Below are positions 1-13,566 of a stretch of 64,000 bases of DNA, piece after piece. Location of the stretch: positions 126,569,001-126,633,000 of the forward strand of contig CM032233.1 of the NCBI GenBank assembly GCA_019009955.1. The letters are read 5' to 3'. Source of the DNA: Riptortus pedestris (Eukaryota > Arthropoda > Insecta > Hemiptera > Alydidae). The position numbers and the translations under genes were made by a program. The first letter of the stretch is position 1, and each line of letters starts with the position of its first letter. The notes beneath the pieces are model-generated. The model was not told the DNA's origin. It saw only the letters and a program-made list of their open reading frames with translations, and made no database searches.

Positions 1-186
1 TCACTACTGGGTACAGCCTTGGTAGGCAGCCACTACCCCTCACTACTGGGTACAGCCTTGGTAGGCAGCCACTAACGAGTGAGCCACCTCATTTTGGATA
101 CAGCTTTTGTAGGAAAGCCACTACCCCCTCACAATTGGATACATCCGTGGTAGGTAACCCTACTCATCAATACTGGATACTGCTGT

Positions 187-2950
187 GGTAGGTAGCCCTA
201 ACTCTCAATACTCGATACTGCCGTGGTTGGAAGCCCTTCCCCTTATAACTGGATACAGCCGTGGTAGGCAGCCTCTACCCCTCACTACTGGATACAGCCT
301 TGGTAGGCAGCCACTACCCCTCACTACTGGGTACAGCCTTGGTAGGCAGCCACTACCCCTCATTTTTGGATACAGCTTTTGTAGGAAGCCACTACCCCTC
401 ACAATTGGATACATCCGTGGTAGGTAACCCTACTCATCAATACTGGATACTGCTGTGGTAGGTAGCCCTAACTCTCAATACTCGATACTGCCGTGGTTGG
501 AAGCCCTTCCCCTTACAACTGGATACAGCCGTGGTAGGCAGCCTCTACCCCTCACTACAGGGTACAGCCTTGGTAGGCAGCCACTGCTCCTCACTCCTGG
601 TTACAGCCGTGAGCTTCTACCCCTCACTACTGGGTAAAACCTCAGTAGGCAGCCACTACCCGTCACTATTTTATACAGTCGTGGTAGGCCGCCTCCACCC
701 CTCACTACAAGATACAGCCTTGGTAGTAAGCCATACCCATCACTACTTTAATATAGCCGTGGTAAGCACCCGTACCCCTTACTACAGGATACAGCCATGG
801 TAGGCAGCCCTATCCCTCGCTACTGGATACAGCCTTGGTAGGTACCCTCAACCCCGTACTACTGGATACAGACCACGGAGGGAACCCTACTCAGGCAGGG
901 TGGTAGGCAGCCCTACACCTCACTATTAGATACAGCTGAGGAATTCACCCGTACCCCTCACTACAGGATACAGCCATGGTAGGCAGCCCTATCTCTCACT
1001 ACTGGATTCAGCCTTGGTAGGTACCCTCAACCCCGTACTACTGGATACAGACCACGGAGGGAACCCTACTCAGGCAGGGTGGTAGGCAGCCCTACACCTC
1101 ACTATTAGATACACCTGAGGAATTCACCCGTACCCCTCACTACAGGATACAGCCATGGTAGGCAGCCCTATCTCTCACTACTGGATTCAGCCTTGGTAGG
1201 TACCCTCAACCTCGTACTACTGGATACAGACCTGGTAGGCAACCCTACTCCTCACTACTGGGGACAGCCTTTGTAGGAAGCCAATACCCCTCACTACTGG
1301 ATACAGCCTTGGTAGGCAGCCATACTCCTCAATATTGGATACCGTCATGATAGGCAGCCACTACACCTCACTACTGGATACAGCTTTTGTAGGAAGCCAC
1401 TAACCCTGACAATTAAATACAACCTTAGTAGACTGGCCTACTTCTCACTACTGGATACAGCCTTGATAGGCAGCCTCTACCCCTCACTACTTGGTACAGC
1501 CATGGTAGGCAGCCACTACCCCTCATTTTTGGATACAGCTTTTGTAGGAAGCCACTACCCCTCACAATTGGATACAGCCGTGGTAGGAAGCCCTACTCCT
1601 ACGCCTATTGGATACAGCCGTGCTAGTCAGCCCCGACTCCTCCCTCCTGGGTACAGCCTTGGTAGGCAGCCACTACCCCTCACTACTGGGTACAGCCTTG
1701 GTAGGCAGCCACTACCCCTCACTACTGGGTACAGCCTTGGTAGGCAGCCACTACCCCTCATTTTTGGATACAGCTTTTGTAGGAAGCCACTACCCCTCAC
1801 AATTGGATACATCCGTGGTAGGTAACCCTACTCATCAATACTGGATACTGCTGTGGTAGGTAGCCCTAACTCTCAATACTCGATACTGCCGTGGTTGGAA
1901 GCCCTTCCCCTTACAACTGGATACAGCCGTGGTAGGCAGCCTCTACCCCTCACTACAGGGTACAGCCTTGGTAGGCAGCCACTACCCCCTCACTACTGGT
2001 ACAGCCTTGTAGGCAGCCACTACCCCTCATTTTTGGATACAGCTTTTGTAGGAAGCCACTTACCCCTCACAATTGGATACATCCGTGGTAGGTAACCCTA
2101 CTCATCAATACCTGGATACTGCTGTGGTAGGTAGCCCTAACTCTCAATACTCGATACTGCCGTGGTTGGAAGCACCCTTCCCCTTACAAAACTGGTTATA
2201 GCCGTGGTAGGCAGCCTCTACCCCTCACTACAGGGTACAGCCTTGGTAGGCAGCCACTACTCCTCACTCCTGGATACAGCCGTGAGCTTCTACTCCTAAC
2301 TACTGGGTAAAGCCTCAATAGGCAGCCACTACCCGTCACTATTTTATACAGTCATGGTAGGCCGCCTCCACCCCTCACTACAAGATACAACCTTGGTAGT
2401 AAGCCATACCCATCACTACTTTAATATAGCCGTGGTGGGCACCCGTACCCCTTACTACAGGATACAGCCATGGTAGGCAGCCCTATCCCTCGCTACTGGA
2501 TACAGCCTTGGTAGGTACCCTCAATCCCGTACTACTGGATACAGACCACGTAGGGAACCCTACTCAGGCAGGGTGGTAGGCAGCCCTACACTTCACTATT
2601 AGATACAGCCGAGGAATTCACCTGTACCCCTCACTACTGGATACAGCCATGGTAGGCAGCCCTATCTCTCACTACTGGATTCAGCCTTGGTAGGTACCCT
2701 CAACCCCGTACTACTGGATACAGACCACGGAGGGAACCCTACTCAGGCAGGGTGGTAGGCAGCCCTACACCTCACTATAGATACCAGCCGAGAATTCACC
2801 CGTACCCCTTACTACAGGATACAGCCATGGTAGGCAGCCCTATCTCTCACTACTGGATTCAGCCTTGGTAGGTACCCTCAACCTCGTACTACTGGATACA
2901 GACCTGGTAGGCAACCCTACTCCTCACTACTGGAGACAGCCATTGTAGGA
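187..2950. repeat. Nested segmental duplications inside the 39-bp array
   Basis: Diagnostic variant units repeat at larger spacing. GGTAGGTAGCCCTAACTCTC occurs at 187, 457, 1855 and 2126, giving a 270-bp tandem duplication present twice, with 1,398 bp between the two pairs. The run beginning GTGAGCTTCTAC near 608 recurs near 2,281 (offset about 1,673), and similarity continues to about 1,290 and 2,940. Inside each copy a further 179-bp unit, marked by GAGGAATTCACC at 938 and 1117 and again at 2611 and 2790, is duplicated. This is a hierarchy 39, about 179/270, about 1,670 bp, typical of unequal exchange in a minisatellite. Confidence 0.85.
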
Positions 2951-5159
2951 AGCCAATACCCCTCACTACTGGATACAGGCCTTGGTAGGCAGGCCTCTAC
3001 CCTCACTACTGAATACAGCTGTGGTAGGTGCAGCACCTACTCTCACTATTTGATGCAGCCTTGATAGGCAGCCCTCCCCATCACTATTGGATACAGTCGC
3101 GTTAGGGAGTCTCAACCCCTCTCTTCGGGATACAGAAGTGGTAGACAGCCCTACCCCTCACTACTGGATACAGCCTTGGCAGGCAGCCCTATCGCTCACT
3201 ACTGGATTCACCCTTGGTAGGTACCCTCAACCTCGTACTACTGGATACAGACCTGGTAGGCAACCCTACTCCTCACTACTGGGGACAGCCTTTGTAGGAA
3301 GCCAATACCCCTCACTACTGGATACAGCCTTGGTAGGCAGCCTCTACCCCTCACTACTGAATACAGCTGTGGTAGGCAGCACCTACTCCTCACTATTTGA
3401 TGCAGCCTTGGTAGGCAGCCCTCCCCATCACTATTGGATACAGTCGCGGTAGGCAGTCTCTAACCCTCACTACTAGATACAGACGTGGCAGACAGCCCTA
3501 CCCCTCACTACTGGATACAGCCTTGGCAGGACGCCCTACCCATAACTACTTTGATATAGTTGTGGTATCCAGCCCTGCTCCTCAATACTGGATATAGCAC
3601 GGGCAAGCAGAGAGAGGTATCTACTGGATACTGACGTGATATGTAGCCATACCCCTCAGTACCGGATACAGCCTTGGTAGGCAGCCCTAGCTCTCACTAC
3701 TGCATACAGCTTTGGTAGGAAGGACTACTCCTCACAACTGGACAAAGCCGTGGTAGGCATCTCTAGCCATCACTACATGTTACTGCCATGGTAGGCAGCC
3801 CTACTCCTCAGTACTGGATACAGCCTTGGAAGGCAGCCCTACCTCTCACTACTGGATACAGCTTTGGAAGGCAGCCCTACTCCTCACTACTGGATAAACC
3901 CATGGTAGGCAGCCCTACCCCTCACTACTGGACACAGCCTTGGTAGGCAGCCCTACCCGACACTACTTAGAAACAGCCGAGGTAAGCAGCCCTACTCCTC
4001 ACTACTGGATACAGCCGTGGTAGGCAGCCACTACTCCTCACTACTGGATACAACCTTGGTAGGCATCCATACCCCTCAGTATTGGATACCGTCATGATAG
4101 GCAGCCTCTACACCTCACTATTGGATACAGCCTTGGTAGGCAGCCTCTACCCCTCACTACTGGGTACTGACATTGGTAGGCATCCATACCCCTCAGTATT
4201 GGATACCGTCATGATAGGCAGCCTCTACAGCTCACTATTGGATACAGCCTCTACCCCTCACTACTGGGTACTGCCATGGTAGGCAGCCACTACCACTCAT
4301 GATAGGATACAGCTTTTGTAGGAAGCCACTACCCCTCACAATTGGATACAGTCGTGGTAGGCAGCCTCTACCAATCACTACTGGATACAGACGTGGTAGG
4401 CAGCCACTACTCCTTACCACTGGATATAGCCTTGGTAGGAAGCCCTACTCCTCAATACTGGATAAAGCCGTGGTAGGCAGCCCTATCCCTCACTATTGCA
4501 TAGAGTCGTAGTAGGCAGCCAAAATCCACACTAATGGATACAGGCGTGGTAGGCATCCCTACACCGTATTACTGGACACTGCCCAGGTAGACTACCTTAC
4601 TCCTCACTACTTGATACAGCCTTGGTAAGCAGCCCTACTCCTTACTACTAGATACAGTCATGGTAGGCAGCCCTACTCCTCACTACTGGATACACCCGTG
4701 GTAGGCTGGCCTACCCCTCACGACTGGATACAGCCATGGTAGGAAGCCCTTCCCCTTACTAGTGGATACTGCCGTGGTAGTAGCTACTACTCCTCACAAC
4801 TGGATACTGCCGTGGTAGCAGCTACTACTCCACACAACTGGATACTGCCGGGTTAGGCAGCTCTATCCCTCAATATTGGATACAGCCTTGGTAGGCAGCC
4901 ACTACCATTCACTACTGGATACAGCTGTGGCAAGCAGCCTCTACCCCTCACAACTGGATACAGCCTTGGTAAGCAGCTTCTACCCCTCACTACTGGGTAA
5001 AGCCTTATTAAGCAGCTACTACCCCTCACTATTGGATACAGCCGTGGTAGGCAGCCCTATCCCTCACTATTTGATAGAGCCGAAGTAGGCAGCCACTACC
5101 CCTCAATACTGGATATAGCCTTGGTAGGCTGGCCTACTACTCACTACTGGATACAGCCT

Positions 5160-5710
5160 TGGTAGGCAGCCTCACCCCCAAACTACTGGATACAGCTGAG
5201 TTAGTCAGCCACTACTCCTCACTACTAGATACAGCCTAGGTAGGCAGCCTCACCCCAAACTACTGGATACAGCTGAGTTAGTCAGCCACTACTCCTCACT
5301 ACTAGATACAGCCTTGGTAGGCAGCCTCACCCCCAAACTACTGGACACAGCTGAGTTAGTCAGCCCCTACTCCTCACTACTAGATACAGCCTTGGTAGGC
5401 AGCCTCACCCCCAAACTACTGGATACAGCTGAGTTAGTCAGCCACTACTCCTCACTACTAGATACAGCCTAGGTAGGCAGCCTCACCCCAAACTACTGGA
5501 TACAGCTGAGTTAGTCAGCCACTACTCCTCACTACTAGATACAGCCTAGGTAGGCAGCCTCACCCCAAACTACTGGATACAGCTGAGTTAGTCAGCCACT
5601 ACTCCTCACTACTAGATACAGCCTTGGTAGGCAACCTCACCCCCAAACTACTGGATACAGCTGAGTTAGTCAGCCACTACTCCTCACTACTAGATACAGC
5701 CTTGGTAGGC
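5160..5710. repeat. Homogenised 77-78 bp higher-order repeat, 7 copies
   Basis: The boundary GGTAGGCAGCCTCACC starts at about 5161, 5239, 5316, 5394, 5472, 5549 and 5626 (the last with GCAACC), giving a period of 77-78 bp. Each unit is a dimer of two 39-bp-type monomers, one with CCCAAACTACTGG followed by AGCTGAGTTAGTCAGCC, the other with CTCACTACTAGATACAGCC. Copies differ by only a few bases, much less than neighbouring 39-bp units, so this block is a recent local amplification. Confidence 0.9.
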
Positions 5711-7397
5711 AACCCCACTCCTCACAACAGGATAAATCTTTGGTAGGCCGACCTACTCCTCACTACTGGATACAGCCGTGTTAGGCAGCTCTTTCTCTCA
5801 ATATGGGATACAGCATTGGTAGGCAGCCACTACCCCTCACTACTGGATACATCCGTGGTAGGCAGCTTCTACCCCTCGCTACTGGATACACCCGTGGTAG
5901 GCAGCTTCTACCCCTCACTACTGAGTAAAGCCTTAGTAGGCAGCTACTACCCCCTCACTATTGGATACAGTCCTGGTAGGCACCCTCTACCCTTCACTAC
6001 TGGATACAGCCTTGGCAGTAAGTCCTACCCATCACTACATTGATATATCTGTTGTAGGCAGCCCTTCCTTTCACTACTAGATATAGTCAGGGTAGGCAGC
6101 CCTACTCCTCACTACTGGATACACCCATTGTAGGAACACCTACCCCTCACGACTGGATACAGTCTTGGTAGTAAGTACTACCCATCACTACAATGATATA
6201 GCTGTCGTAGGCAGCCCTGCTCCTCACTACTGGATACAGCAGTGGCAAGCAGCCCTTCCTTTCACTACTGGACAAAGCCTAGGTAGGCAGCCCTACTCCT
6301 CTCTACTAGATACAGCCGTGGTAGGCAGCCCTACTCCTCACTACTGGATACACCCGTCGTAGGAACACCTACCCTTCACGACTGGATACAGCCGTGGTAG
6401 GAAGCCCTTCCCCTTACTAGTGGATACTGCCGTGGTAGCAGCTACTACTCCCCATAACTGGATACTGCCTTGGTAGGCAGCCTCTACCTATCACAGCTGA
6501 ATATAATCTTGATGGGCAGCCTCAACCCCAAACTGCTAGATAGCGTCTACCCCTTTCTACAGGATACAGCCTTGGTAGGCAGTCCTACACACCATTACTG
6601 GACACTGCCCAGGTAGACTACCCTACTCCTCACTACTGGATACAGCCTTGGTAAGCAGCCCTACTCCTTACTACTACAGAGATACAGCCTTGGTAGCCAG
6701 CAATACTCCTCACAACTGGATACACCCGTGGTATGAAGCCCTACACCTCATGACAGGATACAGCAATGGTAGGAAGCCCTACACCCGTGGTCGGCAGCTG
6801 TCGTAGGCGCCCTGCTCCCCTCGTTAGTCCTCACTACAGGACAAACTACGTAGGCAGATACAGGCCAGCAGAGATAGGCTACCCTTCACACCTCCTACTT
6901 TAAGTGGATACCTGCCTGGACACAGCCCAGGTTGGCTGCCCTACTTCTCAACTTCTTCTACTGGATACAGCCTTGGTAAGCAGCCCTACTCCTCACTACT
7001 GGATACAGCCTTGGTAAGCAGCCCTACTCCTCACTACTAGATACACCCGTGGTCGGCAACCCTCCTCCTCACTACTGGATACAGCAGAGATAGGCTCCCC
7101 TACACCCTACTACTGGACACAGCCCAGGTTGGCTGCCCTACTTCTCAACTTCTTCTACTGGATACAGCCTTGGTAAGCAGCCCTACTCCTCACAACTAGA
7201 TACAGTCGTGGTAGGCAGCCCTACCCCTCAACTGGATACATCCATAGTAGGAAGCCCAACCCCTGACTTCAGGATACTGCCGTGGTAGGCAGCCACTACT
7301 CCTCACTATTGGATACAGCCGTGGTTGGCAGCCTCTACCTGTCACAGCTGGATATAGTCTTGGTGGGCAGCCTCTACCCTCACAGCTGGATATAGTC

Positions 7398-7715
7398 TTG
7401 GTGGGCAGCTTCTACCCCTCACTACTGGGTAAGGCCTTAGTTGGCAGCCTCTATCCCTCACTATTAGAGACAGCTTTGGTAAGCAGCTTCTACCCCTCGC
7501 TACTGAGTAAAGCCTTAGTTGGCAGCTTCTACCCCTCACTACTGGGTAAGGCCTTAGTTGGCAGCCTCTACCCCTCACTACTAGAGACAGCTTTGGTAAG
7601 CAGCTTCTACCCCTCACTACTGGGTAAAGCCTTAGTTGGCAGCCTCTACCCCTCACTACTAGAGACAGCTTTGGTAAGCAGCTTCTACCCCTCACTACTG
7701 GGTAAAGCCTTAGTA
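7398..7715. repeat. Second dimer-type higher-order block of the 39-bp unit
   Basis: Alternating monomer variants, translated in one frame as SFYPSLLGKALVG and SLYPSLLETALVS, repeat with a 78-bp dimer period, with one extra monomer near 7,475-7,515. Every unit here is exactly 39 bp, which is why frames stay open for more than 120 codons on both strands (7398-7859 plus, 7342-7722 minus). The plus-strand frame has no ATG start at its left end. I see this as an arithmetic consequence of the period, not a gene. Confidence 0.8.
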
Positions 7716-9039
7716 GGCTCAACTACTGGATTCAGTTGTGTTAGGCAGCCACTACTCCTCACTACTAGTTACAGCCATGGTAGGCGTCCCAGCTTCTCAC
7801 TACTGGATAAATCCTTGGTAGGCAGACCTACTCCTCACTACTGGATACAGCTGTGTTAGCCAGCCCAATCGCTCACTAATGGATACAGCCTTGGTAGGCA
7901 GCCCCTACCCCACACTACTGGATACAGCCGTAGTAGGCAGCTTCTACCCCTCACTACTGGGTAAAGGCTTAGTAGGCAGCTACTACCCCTCAGTAATGGA
8001 TACAGTCATGGTAGGCAGCCTTTACCTGTCACTACTGGATACAGCCTTGGTAGTAATCCCTACCCATCGCTTTTGATATAGCTGTCGTAGGCAGCCCTGC
8101 TCCTCACTACTGGATACAGGTGTGGCATGTAGCCCTTCCGCTCACTACTGGACACAGCCTACGTAGGCAGCCCTACTCCTCACTACTAGATACAGCTGAG
8201 GTTGGCACACATACCCCTCACTACTAGATACAGCCATGGTAGGCAGCTCTATCCCTCACTACTGGATACAGCCGTAGTAGGTAGGTTCTACCCCTCACTA
8301 CTGGGTACAGCCATGGTAGGCAGCCACTACCCCTCTCATTATTGGATACAGCCCTGGTAGGTAGCCTCAACTCTGCACTACTGGATACAGTCGTGGTAGG
8401 CAGCCCTACTCCTCACTACTGGGGACAGCTTATGTAAGAAGCCACTACCCCTCACAATTGGATACAGCCGTGGTAGGCAGGCCTACTTCTCACTACTGGA
8501 TACAGCAGTGATAGGCACCCCTACCTCTCACTACTGGATACAGCCTTGGTAGGCAGCCTCTACCCCTCACAACTGGATGCAGCATTGGTAGGCAGCCCTA
8601 CTCCTCACTACTGGATACAGCCTTGGTCAGCAGCCCTACTACTCACTACTGGATACAGCCATGTTAAGCAGACCTATCCCTCACTACAGGATAGAGCCGT
8701 AGTAGGCTGCCCTACTCCTCACTACTGAATACAGCCTTGGTAGGCAGCCTCTACCTATCACAGCTGGATACACCCGTGTTAGGAAGCCCTACCCCTCACG
8801 ACAGGATACAGCTGTGGTAGAAAGCCCTTCCCCTTACTACTGGTTACAGCCGTGGTAAGCGGCTACTACTCCTTACAACTGGATACAGCATTAGTAGGCA
8901 GCCATACCCCTCACTACTAGACAAAGGCATGGTCGGTAGCACTAACCCTCACTTCTGGATACAGCCTTGGCCGGCAGCCTCTACCTATCACAACTGGATA
9001 TAGTCTTGGTGGGCAGCCTCTACCCCTCACAACTGGATA

Positions 9040-9775
9040 TAGTTGTGGCATGCTGCTTCTACATATCATTCTTTATACAGCCATAGTATGTTGTCTTGGT
9101 TGCCACTCACTGCTGGATACAGCCATGGTATGCAGGCTCTACCACTCACAACTGAATACAGCCGTGGTAGGCAGCCCTACTCCTCACTAGTGGATGCAGC
9201 CTTGGTAGGCATCCTCTACCCCTCATTACTGGATACAGCCTTGGTAGGCAGACTCTACCCCTCACTAGTGGATATAGTTGTGGCATGCTGCTTCTACATA
9301 TCATTCTTTATACAGCCATAGCATGTTGTCTCGGTTGCCACTCACTACTGAATACTGCCTTAGTTGGCAGGTGCGACCCTTACTACTGGACACAGCCGTA
9401 GTAAACTCCCTCTACCCCTCACTACTGGTTACAGCTGTGGTCGGTAGCCCTATTCCTCAGTATTGAATACTGCAGTGGTAGGTAGCCCAAATTCTCACTA
9501 TTGGATACTGCATTGGTACTAAGCCCTACCCCTCACTACTGGATACTGCCTTGGTAGGCATCTTCTACCTCTCACAGCTGGATATAGTCTTGGTGGGCAG
9601 CGTCTACCCGTCACTACTGGATACAGCCTTTGTAGGCAGCCTCTAACCCTCACTACTGAATACAGCTGTGGTAGGCAGACTGTGCCCCTCACTAGTGGTT
9701 CCGTCGTGGCAAGCTGCCTCTACAGATCATTCTTCATACAGCCATAGCATGTTGTCTCAGTTGCCACTCGGTGGT
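9040..9775. repeat. Diverged variant units near the end of the minisatellite
   Basis: Three copies of a distinctive segment containing CATGCTGCTTCTACATATC and CATTCTTTATACAGCCATAG occur at about 9,041, 9,276 and 9,710 (the third diverged). They are embedded in ordinary 39-bp units and mark the degenerate edge of the array, as expected when homogenisation by exchange fades toward an array boundary. Confidence 0.7.
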
Positions 9776-9887
9776 ATTAAGGCCTACCCCTCACTACTGG
9801 ATACTGCACACAATATGTTAAATACAAAACACAATATTTTTTAGTTAGGACCCTAAAATCTTAGTTGATTACTCCATACTATTTGCA

Positions 9888-10383
9888 TGTATTTCACATT
9901 ATTAAGGTCGGTTGAAAAAATTGCGTTTCATAATTTATTGGTTTATTATTAACATGCCATGACTAAAAGAAAGAGTTTAATCTATGCCCAAAATTAAAAA
10001 CGGACACAAATATCATAGTTAATACTCGTAATAGGTATAGAGAAAATATGTACAGAAGAACATTTATAGCAAATTACATTTGCAACAAGATGGATTATAT
10101 ACAATTTTTTATTCGACTCATTGTGAAGAAGATATTTTGAACTATTTAATTGTCCCCCCTTTTTAGCCGTTTATGAACTTGATCTTTATTCTTAAATAAA
10201 ACTTTTGAATAAAGAGTGTGGTAATGATCAAACAAAATTACGACTGATAGAATGGTGTGAATTTGTAGGAGTATACATATAATTTTGTATGGATCTCATT
10301 TTTGTCATTGTCTAGGTAAGATTAATGATCATTAAAGGAACTGATTGGAAATTCACGTCATGAGAACAATCTCAATACCCTAA
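9888..10383 (+). repeat. Dispersed repeat, copy 1
   Basis: This segment shares an ordered series of similar blocks with 18,179-18,722: ATTTGCATGTAT near the start, TTTGCA..AAGAT, GAGATATTTTGAA-like sequence, CCCCCCT near the middle, TAATGATCAAACAAAA-like sequence, and a final TCATGAG.ACAA.CTCAATA. Identity is moderate (perhaps 65-75% by eye), so this is an old family. No ORF or terminal repeat was seen. The class is unknown. Confidence 0.6.
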
Positions 10384-11034
10384 AACTTACTGAATTATAT
10401 TATATATTTGAAGAGATAAGCTAATAGTGATAACAATACCCACGTATTAGAGCTTTATTATGAATGTGAGCGATAGAATCATTATCATTATGAATGGCTC
10501 TCCTTCTTGTTGGAGACTATTCTATCCCCCCTAAATCACTAGTTTTTTTACGATATACATGAAATTTCTTCCTTCTCAGATTATAATGAATCCAATAATT
10601 TTATTGTTGGCTCATATTTAACTTAATTACCTTCATAAAAAAAGAACCACTTATCACTTTTTATGTATTAGTATGTATGTATGTATGTGTGTGTGTGTGT
10701 GATCACCAAAACGAGTTGTACTATAAAAAAATCCAATGTAGAAAGTTCTAAATGAAGTGAGTGAAAGTAAAATTCTTATCAAGACAATGGAAAAAAGGAG
10801 GGTGAAACTTTCGTGCATATCATAAGGCACAATGATTTCATCATAAATGTATTTTAAGGTAACGACAGTGGGCAAAGGGGAAGAGGGTGGCCTAAAAAAA
10901 AAACAAAACCCTTAAGGAAACGTTATATGGAATTCGGAAGAGATAGCAATATGAAAAGAGCAGCTTTTGAAAGATCACAATGGTTACAAAATCAAAGCTT
11001 AGCATTTAGATCATGATGTTGTGTGTATATATGT
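10384..11034. other. AT-rich sequence without recognised genes
   Basis: It contains a short (GTAT)n-(GT)n tract at about 10,671-10,700 and several homopolymer runs. The only ORF longer than 60 codons (minus, 10654-10875) includes the translated microsatellite and has no recognisable domain. Confidence 0.6.
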
Positions 11035-13009
11035 ATGTATAAAATTGCAATGTCTGTCTGTACATTGACTTTTTTTTTTTTTTTTTTTTAAATTTCATGA
11101 TAAACATTTGTTTCACATGGAATTGAAGCGATATCAACAATTTTTGGCTTTAGTATCAGTTTGTTTATTTATTTCTTACCTTTTCACGCATAAACGATTA
11201 AACCGAATGTTATGAAACTTGATACGTATATTACTATTAACCCAACTTAGATTATAGGCTATACTAATATAGCCGAGATGAACAGGACTGGGGGATGATT
11301 ATAAGGGAGGCTTGAAATTAAAAATAGTGATTTTTCATTTCCTACCATTTTAAAGGACATAAAAGAATGAACCAAACTCAATGAAACTCCGTATGTAATT
11401 TAGTATTAACACCTCCCCTCATTATATGCCATATTAAAATTTCTAGGTACGAGCAGGAGTGGGGGGGGGGTTAAGGAAGGCCTGAAAAGAAATATAACGA
11501 TATTTCATTTTCTATTTTTTTTTTCCCCAGCAAACTTGCCCATAACATTAGTAATGTAAACTTCTATCGTATAACGAATTAAAAACGAGATATACATAAA
11601 AGCGGGTATCAAAATCTAATGGGCACCAACGGTTGTTGGGGGAAAGAGATACTACCCCTTTCCCGCCAAAATCACATACAACAGGGCATATTATAAAGCA
11701 TTATGAATACAGTTTTATTTGGCACAAAAGAGAACAGAATTGAACAAAACTCGGTATGTGAATTAGCATAGACTCCTCCATGAAGATTGACTTAACATTT
11801 CTACGGGTGAACAGGAGCGGGAAGACTGAAATGAAAAATCAGGATTTCATTTCCTATTGGTTTTTCGGCAAGCATGCACATAAAAAAATGTGTTTAGTTT
11901 GTTATTTAAAGTAACTTTTGTTACATACACTTTTATCGTATAATAATGTATAAAAGAGTAATGAGCTAAAACTATAGCAGGAGTAACCAATTATATTAGT
12001 ACTCATTTAAGTTTATTTTATATAGGCATATTATGACAAATGATGTTATGTTTTTAGACTTAAATGATAGTTCTAAGTATTATTCGGATTAGTGAGGCTA
12101 TAACCCCCCCCCCCCCGACCACCACATTTGTTATTTATTTTTACTAGAACCTTCCCAATAGAAATGTAAGCTATTAGATCATTTCCATTGTTTAATTTTT
12201 ATAATGAATTATTTAATTGAAATCATGCTGAATTAGTGGGGAATCTAACTCTTTAATTAATTCTGGAGTATAGTATCTTATTTCCTTCAATATGTTGACA
12301 CTATAGAACTATGTACTATCATAACTATTAATCGTTACATGGTAATGTCCTTATGACAAAAGACAATATACTCGATGATTGTTTAAAGTATTACTTAGGT
12401 AGCACGGAGGGCTACGATCTCTTTACCTGACATCATTTTTTGAATATAATTTAAATTATTTCTAGGGCACCATTGTCACTTATTTACACCAGGTATACTA
12501 ATTATTAGAAAATTCGAATTTTTCAATTTTTTGAATCAATAATTTAAGTAAAACAATGTTGATAAGGCTCAAGTGGGAGCGGACATTTTAAGGAGCAAAA
12601 GCAGTTAATTGTCTTAACTTATTTCCTGTGTTGGCATTAATGTCTACTCACAACAGACCCTTTCTAAACTTTCTATGCAATGAGTACTCGATTAATTTTT
12701 GGTAGGAAATATGCACAATATCGGTAATATTTAATTATAATAAATGCTATCCATTATTATGATTTGAAATATTCACGGTGTGTCAAACAGTGGAGAGGGA
12801 TTGATTAAGAACACATTTTGATTTATTCTTCAAAATTAATAAAATTTGTATTCTATAAGATCTATACAGTGATAGTGACCTGGCCCTTATAGAAAAATAA
12901 TATGCCCAAATGGGAAGTATAATTGCATATAAGGAAGCCTTGATATAAAAATACCATCATTATTCAGTCAACAATTATTTCCCGGCCATTGCCCGGGTAC
13001 CTTAGCTAA
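11035..13009 (+). mobile_element. Helitron-like non-autonomous element A
   Basis: The right end has the hairpin-forming CCCGGCCATTGCCCGGG, then ACCTTAG, then CTAA followed by T, which fits the Helitron 3' signature (short GC-rich stem-loop a few bases before CTRR, insertion before T). The left end is TAAAATTGCAATGTCTGTCTG, matching the other ends of this family in reverse complement. Internal blocks similar to the family's ~298-bp units are present but diverged. I see no Rep or helicase ORF, so it would be non-autonomous. It lies tail-to-tail with element B. Assignment to Helitrons rests on termini only, and the canonical 5' TC is not evident. Confidence 0.55.
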
Positions 13010-13012
13010 TAC

Positions 13013-13052
13013 ACACGCACGCACGCACACACACACACACTCACACACACAC
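13013..13052. repeat. (AC)n microsatellite
   Basis: An interrupted run of AC dinucleotides with GCAC interruptions lies directly 3' of element A, between the two inverted Helitron-like copies. Confidence 0.85.
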
Positions 13053-13232
13053 ATATATAAATTCAAAAATGTTGTCAAAGTTAGGTAAGCTATATTCAAA
13101 CTCAAAATATAGTTCTATTTTGGTTTGATAAATTAATTTCCTATGAATTTAATTGAATATTAATGATGATTTGGTGATGATTATCTGCAATTACAAAATA
13201 GAATTTGAATATGAGGATAATATATATTCTAT

Positions 13233-13529
13233 CTAAGGTACCCGACTTCGTTCGGGAAATCATTTGAGGCGGAAAGATTCTAATTTGTTTTTGGTAATGC
13301 TTCTACGTGTTCTACTACACTTCCCATCTGGGCACATTGTTTTCCTGTGAGGGTCAGGCAGGTGATTTATAGATGAGAAATTTTACTTTTGAAGAATCAC
13401 TGAAAATAAGTCCCTCTCCACTTTTTGACACACCTTGAATAATTTAAATCATAATCATGGATAGCATTTATTATAATTAAATAGCATATATAATGTACAT
13501 ATTTCTCGAGAAAAACTAATCCGAGCTTA

Positions 13530-13566
<37 letters not shown>

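Larger units (their letters stand above)
1..9809. repeat. 39-bp minisatellite array, about 250 units
   Basis: Successive units can be recognised by the words GGTAGGCAGCC, then CCTCACTACTGGATACAGCC, recurring every 39 bp (for example GGTAGGCAGC at 21 and again at 60). Units vary at perhaps 10-25% of positions, and 38- or 40-bp units occur. Because 39 is divisible by 3, stretches stay open in several frames on both strands and translate to a 13-residue repeat such as YPSLLGTALVGSH. These frames are broken everywhere by unit-length changes and lack sensible starts, so I treat the array as non-coding. It begins before the window and ends sharply near 9,809 in unrelated AT-rich sequence. GC content is clearly higher than in the rest of the window. 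Confidence 0.95.

Noticed and set aside
7398..7859. 153-codon open frame with 13-residue repeats (and a 126-codon frame opposite it)
   Set aside because: Explained by the 39-bp unit being a multiple of three. No ATG start on the plus strand, frames break as soon as a 38- or 40-bp unit occurs, and both strands are equally open.
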